Source of the DNA: CAMBDS01 sp964355675
Lineage (GTDB): Bacteria > Electryoneota > AABM5-125-24 > Hatepunaeales > Hatepunaeaceae
Length of the DNA stretch: 64,000 nt
Assembly: GCA_964355675.1 (NCBI GenBank)
Contig: CAYHEC010000001.1
Location: forward strand, 1-64,000
Direction of reading: 5' to 3'
Below are positions 1 to 7,483 of the stretch, piece by piece. Under the pieces are notes generated by a model, which searched no databases, was not told the DNA's origin, and was given only the letters and a program-made list of their open reading frames with translations. Both the position numbers and the translations under genes were made by a program. How positions within the stretch are numbered: position 1 is the stretch's first letter; each line of letters opens with the position of its first letter.

Positions 1-40
1 AGAACACGATCCCTATAAGAAATATTTCAAAGAACTCGTC

Positions 41-98
41 CTCACCCTGCGACAAGTGATCCGTCAGTTCCGTCCAAATCGTCCATTTCGTCCATTTA
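41..98. repeat. Partial hairpin arm plus 9-bp minisatellite upstream of sucC
   Basis: Positions 41-56 contain CACCCTGCGACAA, close to the right arm of the hairpin seen whole at 7042-7071; the left arm is not present. Positions 63-98 then hold four 9-bp units (GTCAGTTCC, GTCCAAATC, GTCCATTTC, GTCCATTTA). The same GTCCATTYC unit recurs upstream of korD, korC and the gene at 12586. Because the unit is 9 bp, the frame in phase with sucC stays open to the window edge. The last unit ends 14 nt before the sucC ATG. Confidence 0.75.
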
Positions 99-112
99 TT
101 CGAAATTTCCAC

Positions 113-1273
113 ATGAAAATTCACGAGTACCAGGGTAAACAAATCCTTAGGAAATTCGGGGTAGCCACTCCGGATGGATTTCCCGCATTCACCGTTAAAG
201 AAGCCATCGAAGCCGCCAACAAATTAGGCGGAAGTGTCTGGGTTGTGAAAGCTCAGATCCATGCTGGCGGTCGAGGCAAGGGCGGGGGAGTGAAAGTTGC
301 AAAAAGCCCAGCAGAGGTGAGCGCCTACGCTCAACAGATGCTTGGAATGACCCTCATTACTCACCAAACTGGTCCCGAAGGGCGCATTGTTAAGCGACTG
401 CTTATCGAACAAGGTGTGGATATTGCTCGTGAGCTCTACGTCGGGATTGTTCTCGATAGAGAATCACGTGCCGACGTCTTTATGGTTTCAACTGAAGGCG
501 GAATGGAAATCGAAAAGGTGGCCGCCGAAACACCTGACAAAATATATAAATGCGTCGTCGATCCGGGAGTCGGCCTTCGCTCATACCAATTGCGAGGTAT
601 GACCAAAGCGCTCGGCTTGACCGGCGAACAGGCGAAAAGCGGATCCGCCTTTCTAAGCGCTCTTTATAAGGCTTATAAAGCAACCGACGCCTCACTGCTT
701 GAGATAAATCCACTCGTCGTGACTGGTAGCGGGCAGGTAATCGCCCTCGACGCCAAGATGAACTTCGACGACAATGCCGCTTATCGTCACGCCGACCTGA
801 TGGAGTTACGTGACTTGGGTGAGGAAGAAGCCGCCGAGATCAAAGCCTCCGAGTACGGTTTGAATTACATCAAGCTTTTCGGCAATGTCGGTTGCATGGT
901 CAACGGAGCTGGTCTGGCAATGGCAACAATGGACATCATCAAATTAGCTGGCGGCGAACCTGCCAATTTTCTTGACGTCGGAGGCGGGGCTTCTGCGAAG
1001 TCTGTCAAAGCCGGATTTGAGATCATCCTCAGTGATAAGAATGTCAAAGCTGTCTGGATCAACATCTTTGGCGGCATCGTCCGTTGTGACCGTGTCGCCC
1101 AAGGCGTTATCGACGCGCTTAGCGAGCTTAAGGTCAACGTCCCCGTCGTAGTACGGCTGGCAGGAACTAACGCAGAGATGGCCGCAACGATGCTACGCGA
1201 ATCCCCTTTGAAGTTCATCGTCGCCGATAACTTTGAGGATGGTGCAAAGAAGGTGGTGGCGGCGGTAAGTTAG
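113..1273 (+). CDS. sucC: Succinyl-CoA ligase (ADP-forming) beta subunit
   Basis: The beta subunit works with SucD (next gene) to interconvert succinyl-CoA and succinate + CoA with nucleotide phosphorylation in the cytoplasm. The 386 residues match the family length. An ATP-grasp half carries HAGGRGKGGGVK from residue 50 and EINPLV near 197; the ligase half has GNVGCMVNGAG near 261 and NFLDVGGGA. The reading frame is open upstream to the window edge, but the family N-terminus (MKIHEYQ) begins at the ATG at 113, so the upstream part, encoded by a minisatellite, is excluded. No clear Shine-Dalgarno is visible. sucD follows on the same strand after about 50 nt, then korDABC, which makes succinyl-CoA. 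Confidence 0.97.
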   Translation: MKIHEYQGKQILRKFGVATPDGFPAFTVKEAIEAANKLGGSVWVVKAQIHAGGRGKGGGVKVAKSPAEVSAYAQQMLGMTLITHQTGPEGRIVKRLLIEQGVDIARELYVGIVLDRESRADVFMVSTEGGMEIEKVAAETPDKIYKCVVDPGVGLRSYQLRGMTKALGLTGEQAKSGSAFLSALYKAYKATDASLLEINPLVVTGSGQVIALDAKMNFDDNAAYRHADLMELRDLGEEEAAEIKASEYGLNYIKLFGNVGCMVNGAGLAMATMDIIKLAGGEPANFLDVGGGASAKSVKAGFEIILSDKNVKAVWINIFGGIVRCDRVAQGVIDALSELKVNVPVVVRLAGTNAEMAATMLRESPLKFIVADNFEDGAKKVVAAVS

Positions 1274-1324
1274 GAGATGAACCGCCATCTGGGCGGTAAA
1301 GAAAATAATGAAATAAGGGAATCA

Positions 1325-2194
1325 ATGAGCATCCTAATAAACGAACTCTCCCGCGTCGTCGTGCAGGGCTTCACCGGCGGTGAAGGCACTTACCACGCCG
1401 AACAAATGATCGCCTACGGAACCAAAGTCATCGGTGGAGTTACCCCCGGTAAAGGCGGCACGACCCACCTCGGTCTGCCAGTTTTCGATTCGGTTGCCGA
1501 AGCCGTCAAGCAGGGGGGAGCGGACGTCTCGATCATCTTCGTTCCGCCTCCTTTCGCGGCTGAAGCCATCATGGAAGCCGCAGAAGCCGGAATTCGGCTC
1601 GCAATTTGCATCACCGAAGGGATTCCGACCCGCGATATGGTCGAAGTCAATCTCTTTCTGAAAAGCCGCAACACCCGACTTGTCGGACCAAATTGCCCCG
1701 GCGTGATTTCACCCGGAAAATCTAAGGTCGGCATTATGCCGGCATTTATTCATAAGCAAGGTTCCGTTGGAGTAATCTCACGGTCAGGTACGCTGACTTA
1801 TGAAGCCGTCGGACAGTTGACCGAAGTCGGCCTTGGGCAATCGACATGCATCGGGATTGGCGGAGATCCTATCGTCGGAAGCAGTTTTATCGACCTTCTC
1901 GAATTGTTCCAGAACGACCCCGACACCGAAGGCGTCGTTATGATCGGTGAGATCGGCGGCGCCGCTGAAGAAAAAGCCGCCGCTTTCATTCAGCAATACG
2001 TAACCAAGCCGGTTGTCGCGTTCATTGCCGGTCAGACAGCTCCTCCAGGTCGTCGAATGGGACACGCTGGAGCCATTATTGCCGGTGGGAAAGGAACTGC
2101 CGCCGAAAAGTTTGCCGCTTTGCGAGCCGCTGGTGCTTACATCGCCGAGAGTCCTGCTTCAATTGGAACTACGATGAAAAAAGCCCTCGCGTAG
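1325..2194 (+). CDS. sucD: Succinyl-CoA ligase alpha subunit
   Basis: This is the alpha subunit of succinyl-CoA synthetase. It binds CoA through an N-terminal Rossmann fold and carries the phosphohistidine: GHAGAIIAGGKG places the active His at residue 247. The 289-residue length is normal. GPNCPGVISP and GIGGDP are typical family motifs. An upstream in-frame ATG at 1277 exists, but the family start (MSILI) is at 1325, preceded by a weak AAGGGA. It forms a unit with sucC and probably with the kor genes downstream; a hairpin element lies 23 nt after its stop. Confidence 0.97.
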   Translation: MSILINELSRVVVQGFTGGEGTYHAEQMIAYGTKVIGGVTPGKGGTTHLGLPVFDSVAEAVKQGGADVSIIFVPPPFAAEAIMEAAEAGIRLAICITEGIPTRDMVEVNLFLKSRNTRLVGPNCPGVISPGKSKVGIMPAFIHKQGSVGVISRSGTLTYEAVGQLTEVGLGQSTCIGIGGDPIVGSSFIDLLELFQNDPDTEGVVMIGEIGGAAEEKAAAFIQQYVTKPVVAFIAGQTAPPGRRMGHAGAIIAGGKGTAAEKFAALRAAGAYIAESPASIGTTMKKALA

Positions 2195-2217
2195 GATAAG
2201 CGTCTCGCTTGTCCGGA

Positions 2218-2258
2218 GGACGGATCTCCGCATCCGTCCGATCCATTGTGTCCATTTT
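2218..2258. repeat. Hairpin element with trailing 9-bp units, upstream of korD
   Basis: An 8-bp perfect inverted repeat (arms GGACGGAT and ATCCGTCC, loop CTCCGC) lies at 2218-2239. Its 3' end GTCC runs straight into a 9-bp unit GTCCGATCC, and another unit GTCCATTTT lies at 2250-2258. The element is in the sucD-korD gap, 46 nt before the korD start. It belongs to the family also found at 4631, 5265-5400, 11531, 11658, 11939, 12220 and 12501. Confidence 0.85.
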
Positions 2259-2304
2259 ATCTATAATATGCCCGGTAAAATAAATCACCAACCCAGAGTT
2301 AATA

Positions 2305-2649
2305 ATGCCTGAGGTGGCAACTGCGCCGCAACCCCTAAAGGCAGTGCGTGAAGAAGGGGAAGAACGAAACGCTGATATTATCAGTGTTACTGGCGGTCTA
2401 AATCAAACAACCATAACCATCTATCGCCATTTCTGCAAAGGTTGTGAAATCTGTGCTGAAGTCTGCCCAAAAGGCGTACTTCTAATGCAACCAGCCTCGG
2501 ATCGATGGGAAGGTAGCATCGTAGAAATCGTCGATATCGACGCCTGCAATTCCTGCATGCTCTGCGAACATCAATGCCCCGACTTTGCTATCGAAGTTTA
2601 CAGCCTTAAAAAAGATTTGAAAGCAAAGGAGAAAAAAAACTTTGCCTGA
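2305..2649 (+). CDS. korD: 2-oxoglutarate:ferredoxin oxidoreductase delta (ferredoxin-like) subunit
   Basis: This small iron-sulfur subunit carries electrons out of the 2-oxoacid oxidoreductase core. Its 114 residues contain two complete 4Fe-4S motifs, CKGCEICAEVCPKG and CNSCMLCEHQCPDF. The N-terminal 35 residues are an unconserved-looking extension. The D-A-B-C gene order that follows is the one known for OorDABC of epsilonproteobacteria, and neighbouring sucCD fixes succinyl-CoA as the likely product, so 2-oxoglutarate is a better guess than pyruvate. The stop overlaps the TTG start of korA by 8 nt, implying translational coupling. Confidence 0.9.
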   Translation: MPEVATAPQPLKAVREEGEERNADIISVTGGLNQTTITIYRHFCKGCEICAEVCPKGVLLMQPASDRWEGSIVEIVDIDACNSCMLCEHQCPDFAIEVYSLKKDLKAKEKKNFA

Positions 2650-3790
2650 TTCATCACCCAAGCGCCGAATCGAGTTCTGGTCGGGTAACGAAGCCGTCGC
2701 TGAGGCGGCTATCGCCGCTGGATGTCGATTCTTCGCTGGATACCCGATCACACCTTCATCCGAAATCGCGCACGTTCTCTCCCAGCGTCTCCCGATGATT
2801 GGTGGTAAGTTCATTCAGATGGAAGATGAGATCGCCGCGATGGGAGCCATAATCGGCGCATCCCTTACCGGTGCCAAAGTTATGACTGCCACGAGTGGTC
2901 CGGGGTTCTCGCTCAAACAGGAAAATATTGGCTTCGCTTGTATGATCGAAGCCCCATGCGTGGTCGTCAATGTCATGCGAGGCGGGCCATCGACTGGTCT
3001 GCCGACTGCTCTCGGACAATCCGACATCATGCAGGCTCGTTGGGGAACCCACGGCGACCGGCCAGTTATTGCGCTGACTCCAGCATACCTCGACGAAGTT
3101 TACACCGAGACCATTCGAGCTTTCAATCTCGCTGAAAAATACCGCACTCCGGTTTTTATTCTCCTCGATGAGGTAATCGGACATCTCTCAGAACGTCTTG
3201 ATCTGCCCAACGAAAATGAAATCACCCTGATCGACCGACTTCGTCCTACCGTTCCGCCAGAGGATTACCTGCCCTACGACACAAGGTGGGGAGATGTCCC
3301 TCCAATCGCTGACTACTTCAGTGGTTACCGTTTCCACATGACCGGCTTGAACCACGATAAAAGCGGATTCCCGACCACCGATCCAGCCACCTGTCAGCGT
3401 GAAAACGAACGACTGATGCGTAAAGTTGACGATAACCTAGCGGACATCATCCGTTTCGAGAATACTTCTACTTATGACGCCGAGATTCTCGTCATCGCCT
3501 TTGGTTCATCTGCCCGAGCCGCCGCCGTTGCCATTGCCGATGCAAGGAACAAAGGGATCAAGGTCGGTATGTTAAGGCCTCTGACTCTCTGGCCATTCCC
3601 CGAAAAGGAAGTAAGAGATTTTGCGAATAGAGGCAAGGCGATCATCGTCCCTGAGGCAAACCTCGGCCAGTTGTTTTATGAAATTGACAGATTGGTTGCT
3701 GGGAAGTGCCCGATCAGGCGTATAAACAAGGTGGGTGGCGTTCCTATTTATCCTGGGGAAGTCCTCGCACAAATTGAGGCTATTAACTAA
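2642..3790 (+). CDS. korA: 2-oxoglutarate:ferredoxin oxidoreductase alpha subunit
   Basis: This subunit of the CoA-dependent oxidative decarboxylation of 2-oxoglutarate to succinyl-CoA carries the pyrimidine-binding and transketolase-C-like domains. The 382 residues include GYPITPSSE near 32, SGPGFSLKQE and RGGPSTGLPT, all diagnostic of KorA/PorA. The gamma domain is not fused, since korC is separate. The start is TTG: AAAGGAG at 2626-2631 sits 10 nt upstream and no ATG is better placed. It overlaps korD by 8 nt, and korB begins 1 nt after its stop, so the four kor genes form a tight operon. Confidence 0.95.
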   Translation: MPDSSPKRRIEFWSGNEAVAEAAIAAGCRFFAGYPITPSSEIAHVLSQRLPMIGGKFIQMEDEIAAMGAIIGASLTGAKVMTATSGPGFSLKQENIGFACMIEAPCVVVNVMRGGPSTGLPTALGQSDIMQARWGTHGDRPVIALTPAYLDEVYTETIRAFNLAEKYRTPVFILLDEVIGHLSERLDLPNENEITLIDRLRPTVPPEDYLPYDTRWGDVPPIADYFSGYRFHMTGLNHDKSGFPTTDPATCQRENERLMRKVDDNLADIIRFENTSTYDAEILVIAFGSSARAAAVAIADARNKGIKVGMLRPLTLWPFPEKEVRDFANRGKAIIVPEANLGQLFYEIDRLVAGKCPIRRINKVGGVPIYPGEVLAQIEAIN

Positions 3791-3791
3791 T

Positions 3792-4616
3792 ATGGCGCTA
3801 AAATACGAAAACTTCTTGCGTATGCAACACATCCCTCACATGTGGTGTCCGGGATGTGGAATAGGTATTATTGTTAAAGCCATGTTGCGCTCCATGGAAG
3901 TGTTAGAGTGGGATAAAAACGACACTGCAATGATCTCAGGTATCGGGTGCACTTCCCGCGCACCTGGATACCTCGACATGAACACTTTGCACACGACGCA
4001 CGGTCGGGCGCTTACCTTCGCAACTGGCGTGAAAATGGCTCGCCCCGACAAACATGTCGTCGTTATGTCTGGTGACGGCGATTCTTCCGCCATCGGAGGC
4101 AATCATCTTATTCATTCCTGTCGTCGAAACATCGACATAACCTTGATCATAGTCAATAATAATATCTACGGAATGACCGGCGGGCAGTTCTCTCCAACAA
4201 CGCCAATCGGCTCTCGAGCCGCCACCGCTCCATGGGGTTCCATCGATCCCCCTTTCGATTTGTCTATGCTATGCAAAGCCGCTGGAGCGACGTACGTCGC
4301 TCGAGGTCATGTCGGAGCCGCTGTGCCTCTCGAAAGACTTATCCGAGGTGGACTCAAACATAAGGGCTTTGCTGTCATTGAAGTCCTGTCTAACTGTCAC
4401 ACCCAGTATGGTCGGCGAAACCGCCTCTCTGACCCTGTACAGTTAATCAATCACATTACAGCCAAGACTATTAATGTGCGTGAAGCCGCTAAATTAAGTC
4501 AGGATGAGCTCAAAGACAAAATTGTCGTTGGCCTCCTCCATGAAGAACAGCGTGAAGAATACTGTGATGCGTACGATAAGGTGATTGCGAAAGCATCAGC
4601 CGCAACTCATCATTAA
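3792..4616 (+). CDS. korB: 2-oxoglutarate:ferredoxin oxidoreductase beta (TPP-binding) subunit
   Basis: This is the thiamine-diphosphate-binding subunit. Residues MWCPGCGIGI near the N-terminus and the TPP/Mg motif GDGDSSAIGGNH...NNNIYGMTGGQ identify KorB. The 275-residue length is typical. An in-frame start at 3735 would overlap korA; ATG 3792 fits the family N-terminus MALKYENFLR and lies directly after the korA stop, with GAGG 12 nt upstream. It is followed, after a hairpin/minisatellite insertion, by korC. Confidence 0.95.
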   Translation: MALKYENFLRMQHIPHMWCPGCGIGIIVKAMLRSMEVLEWDKNDTAMISGIGCTSRAPGYLDMNTLHTTHGRALTFATGVKMARPDKHVVVMSGDGDSSAIGGNHLIHSCRRNIDITLIIVNNNIYGMTGGQFSPTTPIGSRAATAPWGSIDPPFDLSMLCKAAGATYVARGHVGAAVPLERLIRGGLKHKGFAVIEVLSNCHTQYGRRNRLSDPVQLINHITAKTINVREAAKLSQDELKDKIVVGLLHEEQREEYCDAYDKVIAKASAATHH

Positions 4617-4626
4617 ATCTTGGCTC

Positions 4627-4684
4627 AGGAGGACGGGTCTCCGAACCCGTCCATTCCGTCCAGATCGTCCATTTCGTCCAATAA
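4627..4684. repeat. Hairpin plus four 9-bp units between korB and korC
   Basis: AGGA precedes a perfect 8-bp inverted repeat at 4631-4652 (arms GGACGGGT and ACCCGTCC, loop CTCCGA). Compared with the copy at 2218, both arms have changed so that pairing is kept (A-T to G-C). The right arm runs into four 9-bp units at 4649-4684: GTCCATTCC, GTCCAGATC, GTCCATTTC and GTCCAATAA. The element occupies almost the whole korB-korC gap, which elsewhere in this operon is 1 nt or an overlap, so it looks like an insertion into an operon. Confidence 0.88.
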
Positions 4685-4703
4685 CAACAACCTGAGCTTA
4701 CCT

Positions 4704-5255
4704 ATGAATGGCCACTACGAAGCCCGCTTCGCCGCAGTCGGCGGACAAGGTATCTTACTTGCCGGTGATATACTCGCCGAAGCCGCTATCAATTTCGAGA
4801 ACCTTTTCGCGCTCGATAGTCCTACCTATACCGCTCAGGTCCGTGGAGGTCCAACCAAGGTAGATGTGATCATCGACCGGTCGAGAATTCTCTTTCCACG
4901 CACTACTGCAATCGACTTTATGTTATGTCTTGCGCAGAGATCCTGGGATAAGTTCGGGCATGACTTGAAGCCGGGTTGCATCCTGCTTATCGACCCTTTC
5001 CTGGTTCAGAATGTTGATGAAGTCAACAATAAAGTGTACCGAATGCCAATCATCGAGATTACAAAAACCGAAATGAAAAAAATGGTTTATACCAGCGCCG
5101 TTGCTCTGGGAGCCATGATAGGACTGACTGAAGCCCTAAACGTCGATTCCGTCCTTAAAGCATTGATGAAAAAAGCTCCCAAAGGTACAGAAGAGCAAAA
5201 TCAAAAAGCTTTCAATGTTGGGTACAACGTAGCTAAGGAGCTCCTGAAAGGTTGA
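4704..5255 (+). CDS. korC: 2-oxoglutarate:ferredoxin oxidoreductase gamma subunit
   Basis: Gamma subunit of the same enzyme; its 183 residues are normal for a stand-alone KorC. RFAAVGGQGILLAGDILAEA near the N-terminus and SPTYTAQVRGGPTKVDVI are the family signatures. The frame is open from a TTG at 4620, but that extension is encoded by the hairpin/minisatellite element and gives low-complexity S/N/P-rich sequence, so ATG 4704 is chosen. The ribosome site is weak (TGAG about 8 nt upstream). It closes the korDABC set and is followed directly by an array of the same hairpins. Confidence 0.93.
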   Translation: MNGHYEARFAAVGGQGILLAGDILAEAAINFENLFALDSPTYTAQVRGGPTKVDVIIDRSRILFPRTTAIDFMLCLAQRSWDKFGHDLKPGCILLIDPFLVQNVDEVNNKVYRMPIIEITKTEMKKMVYTSAVALGAMIGLTEALNVDSVLKALMKKAPKGTEEQNQKAFNVGYNVAKELLKG

Positions 5256-5260
5256 CCCTC

Positions 5261-5454
5261 AGGAGGACGGATCTCCGTATCCGTCCAATCTTTTGCAGGA
5301 GGACGGATCTCCGTACCCGTCCAATCTCATCAGTCAGGAGGACGGATCTCCGTACCCGTCCAATCTCTTCAGTCAGGAGGACGGATCTCCGTATCCGTCC
5401 AAAGAGAATCGGTCTCCGTATCCGTCCAAAGAGAACCGGTCTCCGCACCCGTAC
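5261..5454. repeat. Array of six hairpin repeats between korC and ndk
   Basis: Four good copies (starting AGGAGGACGG at 5261, 5297, 5336 and 5375) and two decayed copies (5404-5427 and 5431-5454) follow each other with spacings of 36, 39, 39 and about 28 bp. Each good copy has 8-nt arms around a CTCCGT loop. Copies 1 and 4 pair perfectly (GGACGGAT with ATCCGTCC); copies 2 and 3 have one A-C mismatch on this strand (G-T on the other). Linkers such as AATCTCATCAGTC and AATCTCTTCAGTC are related, so the array grew by tandem duplication of hairpin plus linker. It ends 39 nt before ndk. Confidence 0.88.
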
Positions 5455-5493
5455 ACTTTGTCCGCAAATTAACTAACTCTTGGAGAAACTGCT

Positions 5494-5928
5494 TTGGAAC
5501 GTACTTTGATGATTATTAAGCCTGACGGCGTTCAAAAACACTTGATTGGAGAAATTCTACGTCGCGTGGAATCAGCTGGATTGCATATAAAAGCGCTTAA
5601 TATGATCCAGCTTGATCGCGGTTCTGCCAGTAGATTTTATGCCGTCCATCGAGATCGCCCGTTCTACCATAGTCTGGTCGAATATATGACATCCGGAGCG
5701 GTGGTGGTAGTGGCTCTGGAAGCCGCAAATGCCGTGACAAGACTCCGAAGCCTGATCGGGGCGACCGACCCTGATAAAGCTGATGAAGGGACGATCCGCC
5801 GCCTCTATGCAGACAGTATCGAGCGGAATGTTGTGCATGGGTCTGATTCTCCTGAAAATGGCGCTATTGAGACATCTTTCTTTTTCGGTTCCAATGAAAT
5901 GTCTCTTACTAACTCATTATCGGAATGA
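5494..5928 (+). CDS. ndk: Nucleoside diphosphate kinase
   Basis: The enzyme transfers the gamma phosphate between nucleoside tri- and diphosphates through a phosphohistidine. The signature NVVHGSDSPE puts the active His at residue 115, and IIKPDGV at 7-13 is the nucleotide-site lysine motif. The 144 residues agree with the family. The start is TTG at 5494, with GGAG at 5482-5485, 8 nt upstream. Being next to sucCD makes sense, because Ndk exchanges nucleotides produced by succinyl-CoA ligase. The hydroxyacyl-CoA dehydrogenase gene starts 3 nt after its stop. Confidence 0.96.
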   Translation: MERTLMIIKPDGVQKHLIGEILRRVESAGLHIKALNMIQLDRGSASRFYAVHRDRPFYHSLVEYMTSGAVVVVALEAANAVTRLRSLIGATDPDKADEGTIRRLYADSIERNVVHGSDSPENGAIETSFFFGSNEMSLTNSLSE

Positions 5929-5931
5929 TTT

Positions 5932-6918
5932 ATGTTTGAGGAAACGCTCGATACACTTGTCACCAAACAAGCTATTGACGATAAATCATCCCCTTGCAAC
6001 AAGCTTGTGGTCATTGGTGCCGGAACGATGGGGCAGAGGATCGCGCAGGCCGCCGCTCAAAAAGGCGCTGATATCTTACTGCTTGATCTCAGTGAAGAAT
6101 CGATTGTTTCTGCAATAGCCAGCATTACCGAGACTCTCGACCATGAAATCGAAAAATGGGCGCTGACTGCCTCTGAGAAGAAGACGATCCTCTCGAGAAT
6201 TAAAGGAAGTGTTGACTTTAATAGCATTACCGATCAAATTTACTTTATTGAGGCAATCCCCGAATCGCTACAATTAAAGCAAAATCTCTTCCGAGAGCTC
6301 GAACTTCATTGCGATCCCGAAGCTATCTTAATCACGAACACTTCGACTCTCTCGATCACTGAATTAGCCGCCTCTACTCAACGACCCGATAAAGTAATTG
6401 GTATGCATTTCCTCAATCCAGTCCCAAAAGTCAGCGTTGTGGAAATTGTTCGTGGCGTACATACTTCTGATTACACTTATCATCGAGCTCTGTCACTCGC
6501 CTCAAAACTTGAACGAACCGCAATAGAGGTGTTCGAATCGCCCGGCTATGTCACGACCCGTGTGATAATGCCGATGGTCAACGAGGCTATCCAGGTACTT
6601 ATGGAAGGGGTCGCTTCAGCAGAAGACATCGACACTGCCATTCGTCTTGGATACGAATTGAATAACGGGCCGCTGGAAATGGCTGACAAAATCGGCTTAG
6701 ACACAGTATTAAAATGGCTCGACACTCTTTTTCACGATCTGGGGGACACCAAGTATCGGCCATGCCCATTAGTCAGAATGATGGTAAGAGCAGGTTTCTT
6801 GGGCGTTAAGAGCGGTCAGGGCTTCTTCCGGTATGACGATGAAGGAAGGATGATTCCTGGTTCTGGATTGACTTCTACTGCTCTTGATCGTTTCAGAAAA
6901 GTTCGTAAACAAGGTTAA
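5932..6918 (+). CDS. 3-hydroxyacyl-CoA dehydrogenase (3-hydroxybutyryl-CoA type)
   Basis: NAD-dependent oxidation of 3-hydroxyacyl-CoA to 3-ketoacyl-CoA, as in fatty-acid or butyrate metabolism. After about 22 unconserved residues, VVIGAGTMGQRIAQAAAQKG forms the Rossmann nucleotide site; TNTSTLSI and MHFLNPVPK carry the catalytic Ser/Asn/His region; the C-terminal helical domain ends with GVKSGQGFFRYD, typical of the family. It is a stand-alone enzyme of 328 residues rather than part of a FadB fusion, so a Hbd/PaaH role is likely. It is translationally close to ndk (3 nt) and is followed by a repeat-rich gap. Confidence 0.93.
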   Translation: MFEETLDTLVTKQAIDDKSSPCNKLVVIGAGTMGQRIAQAAAQKGADILLLDLSEESIVSAIASITETLDHEIEKWALTASEKKTILSRIKGSVDFNSITDQIYFIEAIPESLQLKQNLFRELELHCDPEAILITNTSTLSITELAASTQRPDKVIGMHFLNPVPKVSVVEIVRGVHTSDYTYHRALSLASKLERTAIEVFESPGYVTTRVIMPMVNEAIQVLMEGVASAEDIDTAIRLGYELNNGPLEMADKIGLDTVLKWLDTLFHDLGDTKYRPCPLVRMMVRAGFLGVKSGQGFFRYDDEGRMIPGSGLTSTALDRFRKVRKQG

Positions 6919-6948
6919 TTCCACTGCCACCCCGCTGTTTATTCCTCT

Positions 6949-7023
6949 GCCGACCCGCAGTAGTCGGCAGCAACAATAGTCCGATGTTTTGCCCCGGATT
7001 CGAACATCTTCCTTTATAAATGG
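6949..7023. repeat. 75-bp direct repeat, copy A
   Basis: Copy A of a 75-bp sequence repeated at 7084-7158 with a single difference (C versus T at its 20th base). It begins inside a perfect hairpin at 6947-6970 (arms CTGCCGAC and GTCGGCAG, loop CCGCAGTA) and ends in TTTATAAATGG. The minus strand of the unit has AAAGGA followed by an ATG, but only a short frame. The repeat period including the hairpin between the copies is 135 bp. Confidence 0.9.
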
Positions 7024-7041
7024 TTGACAGCTTAACTTTTC

Positions 7042-7071
7042 TTGCCGCAGGGTGTCCTCACCCTGCGGCAA
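7042..7071. repeat. Perfect 13-bp hairpin (TCCT loop)
   Basis: Arms TTGCCGCAGGGTG and CACCCTGCGGCAA enclose the 4-nt loop TCCT. The same hairpin with one compensatory base-pair change (C-G to T-A) occurs three times in the 281-bp repeats at 11822, 12103 and 12384, and one arm remains at 41-56. There is no T-tract, so it is not a typical intrinsic terminator. Confidence 0.88.
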
Positions 7072-7083
7072 AGATAATCCGTT

Positions 7084-7158
7084 GCCGACCCGCAGTAGTC
7101 GGTAGCAACAATAGTCCGATGTTTTGCCCCGGATTCGAACATCTTCCTTTATAAATGG
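7084..7158. repeat. 75-bp direct repeat, copy B, abutting the N gap
   Basis: Copy B of the 75-bp repeat. It stops exactly at the first N. The known sequence therefore ends at a repeat boundary, as expected when an assembler cannot decide how many 135-bp units are present. Confidence 0.9.
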
Positions 7159-7258
7159 NNNNNNNNNNNNNNNNNNNNNNNNNNNNNNNNNNNNNNNNNN
7201 NNNNNNNNNNNNNNNNNNNNNNNNNNNNNNNNNNNNNNNNNNNNNNNNNNNNNNNNNN
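7159..7258. other. Assembly gap (100 Ns)
   Basis: Exactly 100 consecutive Ns, the usual placeholder for a gap of unknown size. It lies directly after copy B of the 75-bp repeat, so the true sequence may contain further 135-bp units, and the distance between the dehydrogenase and leuS genes is uncertain. Confidence 0.99.
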
Positions 7259-7312
7259 TTCTCTTGTTGACTTTGAATCGGTTCTGCATTATGTTTAAAG
7301 TTCATACCGGTT

Positions 7313-7388
<76 letters not shown>

Positions 7389-7396
7389 AATAGTAC

Positions 7397-7427
7397 ACCG
7401 CCGCGCCGTGAATGGGCGGCGGTTTTT
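7397..7427 (+). terminator. Intrinsic terminator after tRNA-Pro(CGG)
   Basis: Arms ACCGCCGC and GCGGCGGT form a strong GC stem and the sequence continues in a run of five T. Position, strand and T-run fit termination of the tRNA transcript. Confidence 0.85.
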
Positions 7428-7483
7428 CAGCATTAAGTGGTGTGGACATCTGTCCGCACCGCTGAAGAAAAGAGAGTATTAAA

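Larger units (their letters stand above)
6919..7312. other. Repeat-rich intergenic region with assembly gap
   Basis: No gene is supported here. The region holds two copies of a 75-bp direct repeat, one long perfect hairpin between them, and 100 Ns. The last 54 bp before tRNA-Pro are unique and probably contain its promoter, though no convincing -35/-10 pair was identified. Confidence 0.8.

Noticed and set aside
865..1218. 117-codon minus-strand frame inside sucC
   Set aside because: Antisense of a highly conserved gene with no signal of its own.
5261..5454. CRISPR-like array (26-nt repeats)
   Set aside because: Linkers are only 10-13 nt and are related to each other, repeats are self-complementary over their length, and no cas genes are present.
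5233..5476. Repetitive Arg/Pro/Ser-rich frames on both strands of the hairpin array
   Set aside because: They mirror the array units and have no ribosome site or homologue-like features.
7115..7145. tRNA T-arm-like GGATTCGAAC in the 75-bp repeat
   Set aside because: No acceptor, D or anticodon arm can be folded around it; it also occurs in both repeat copies.
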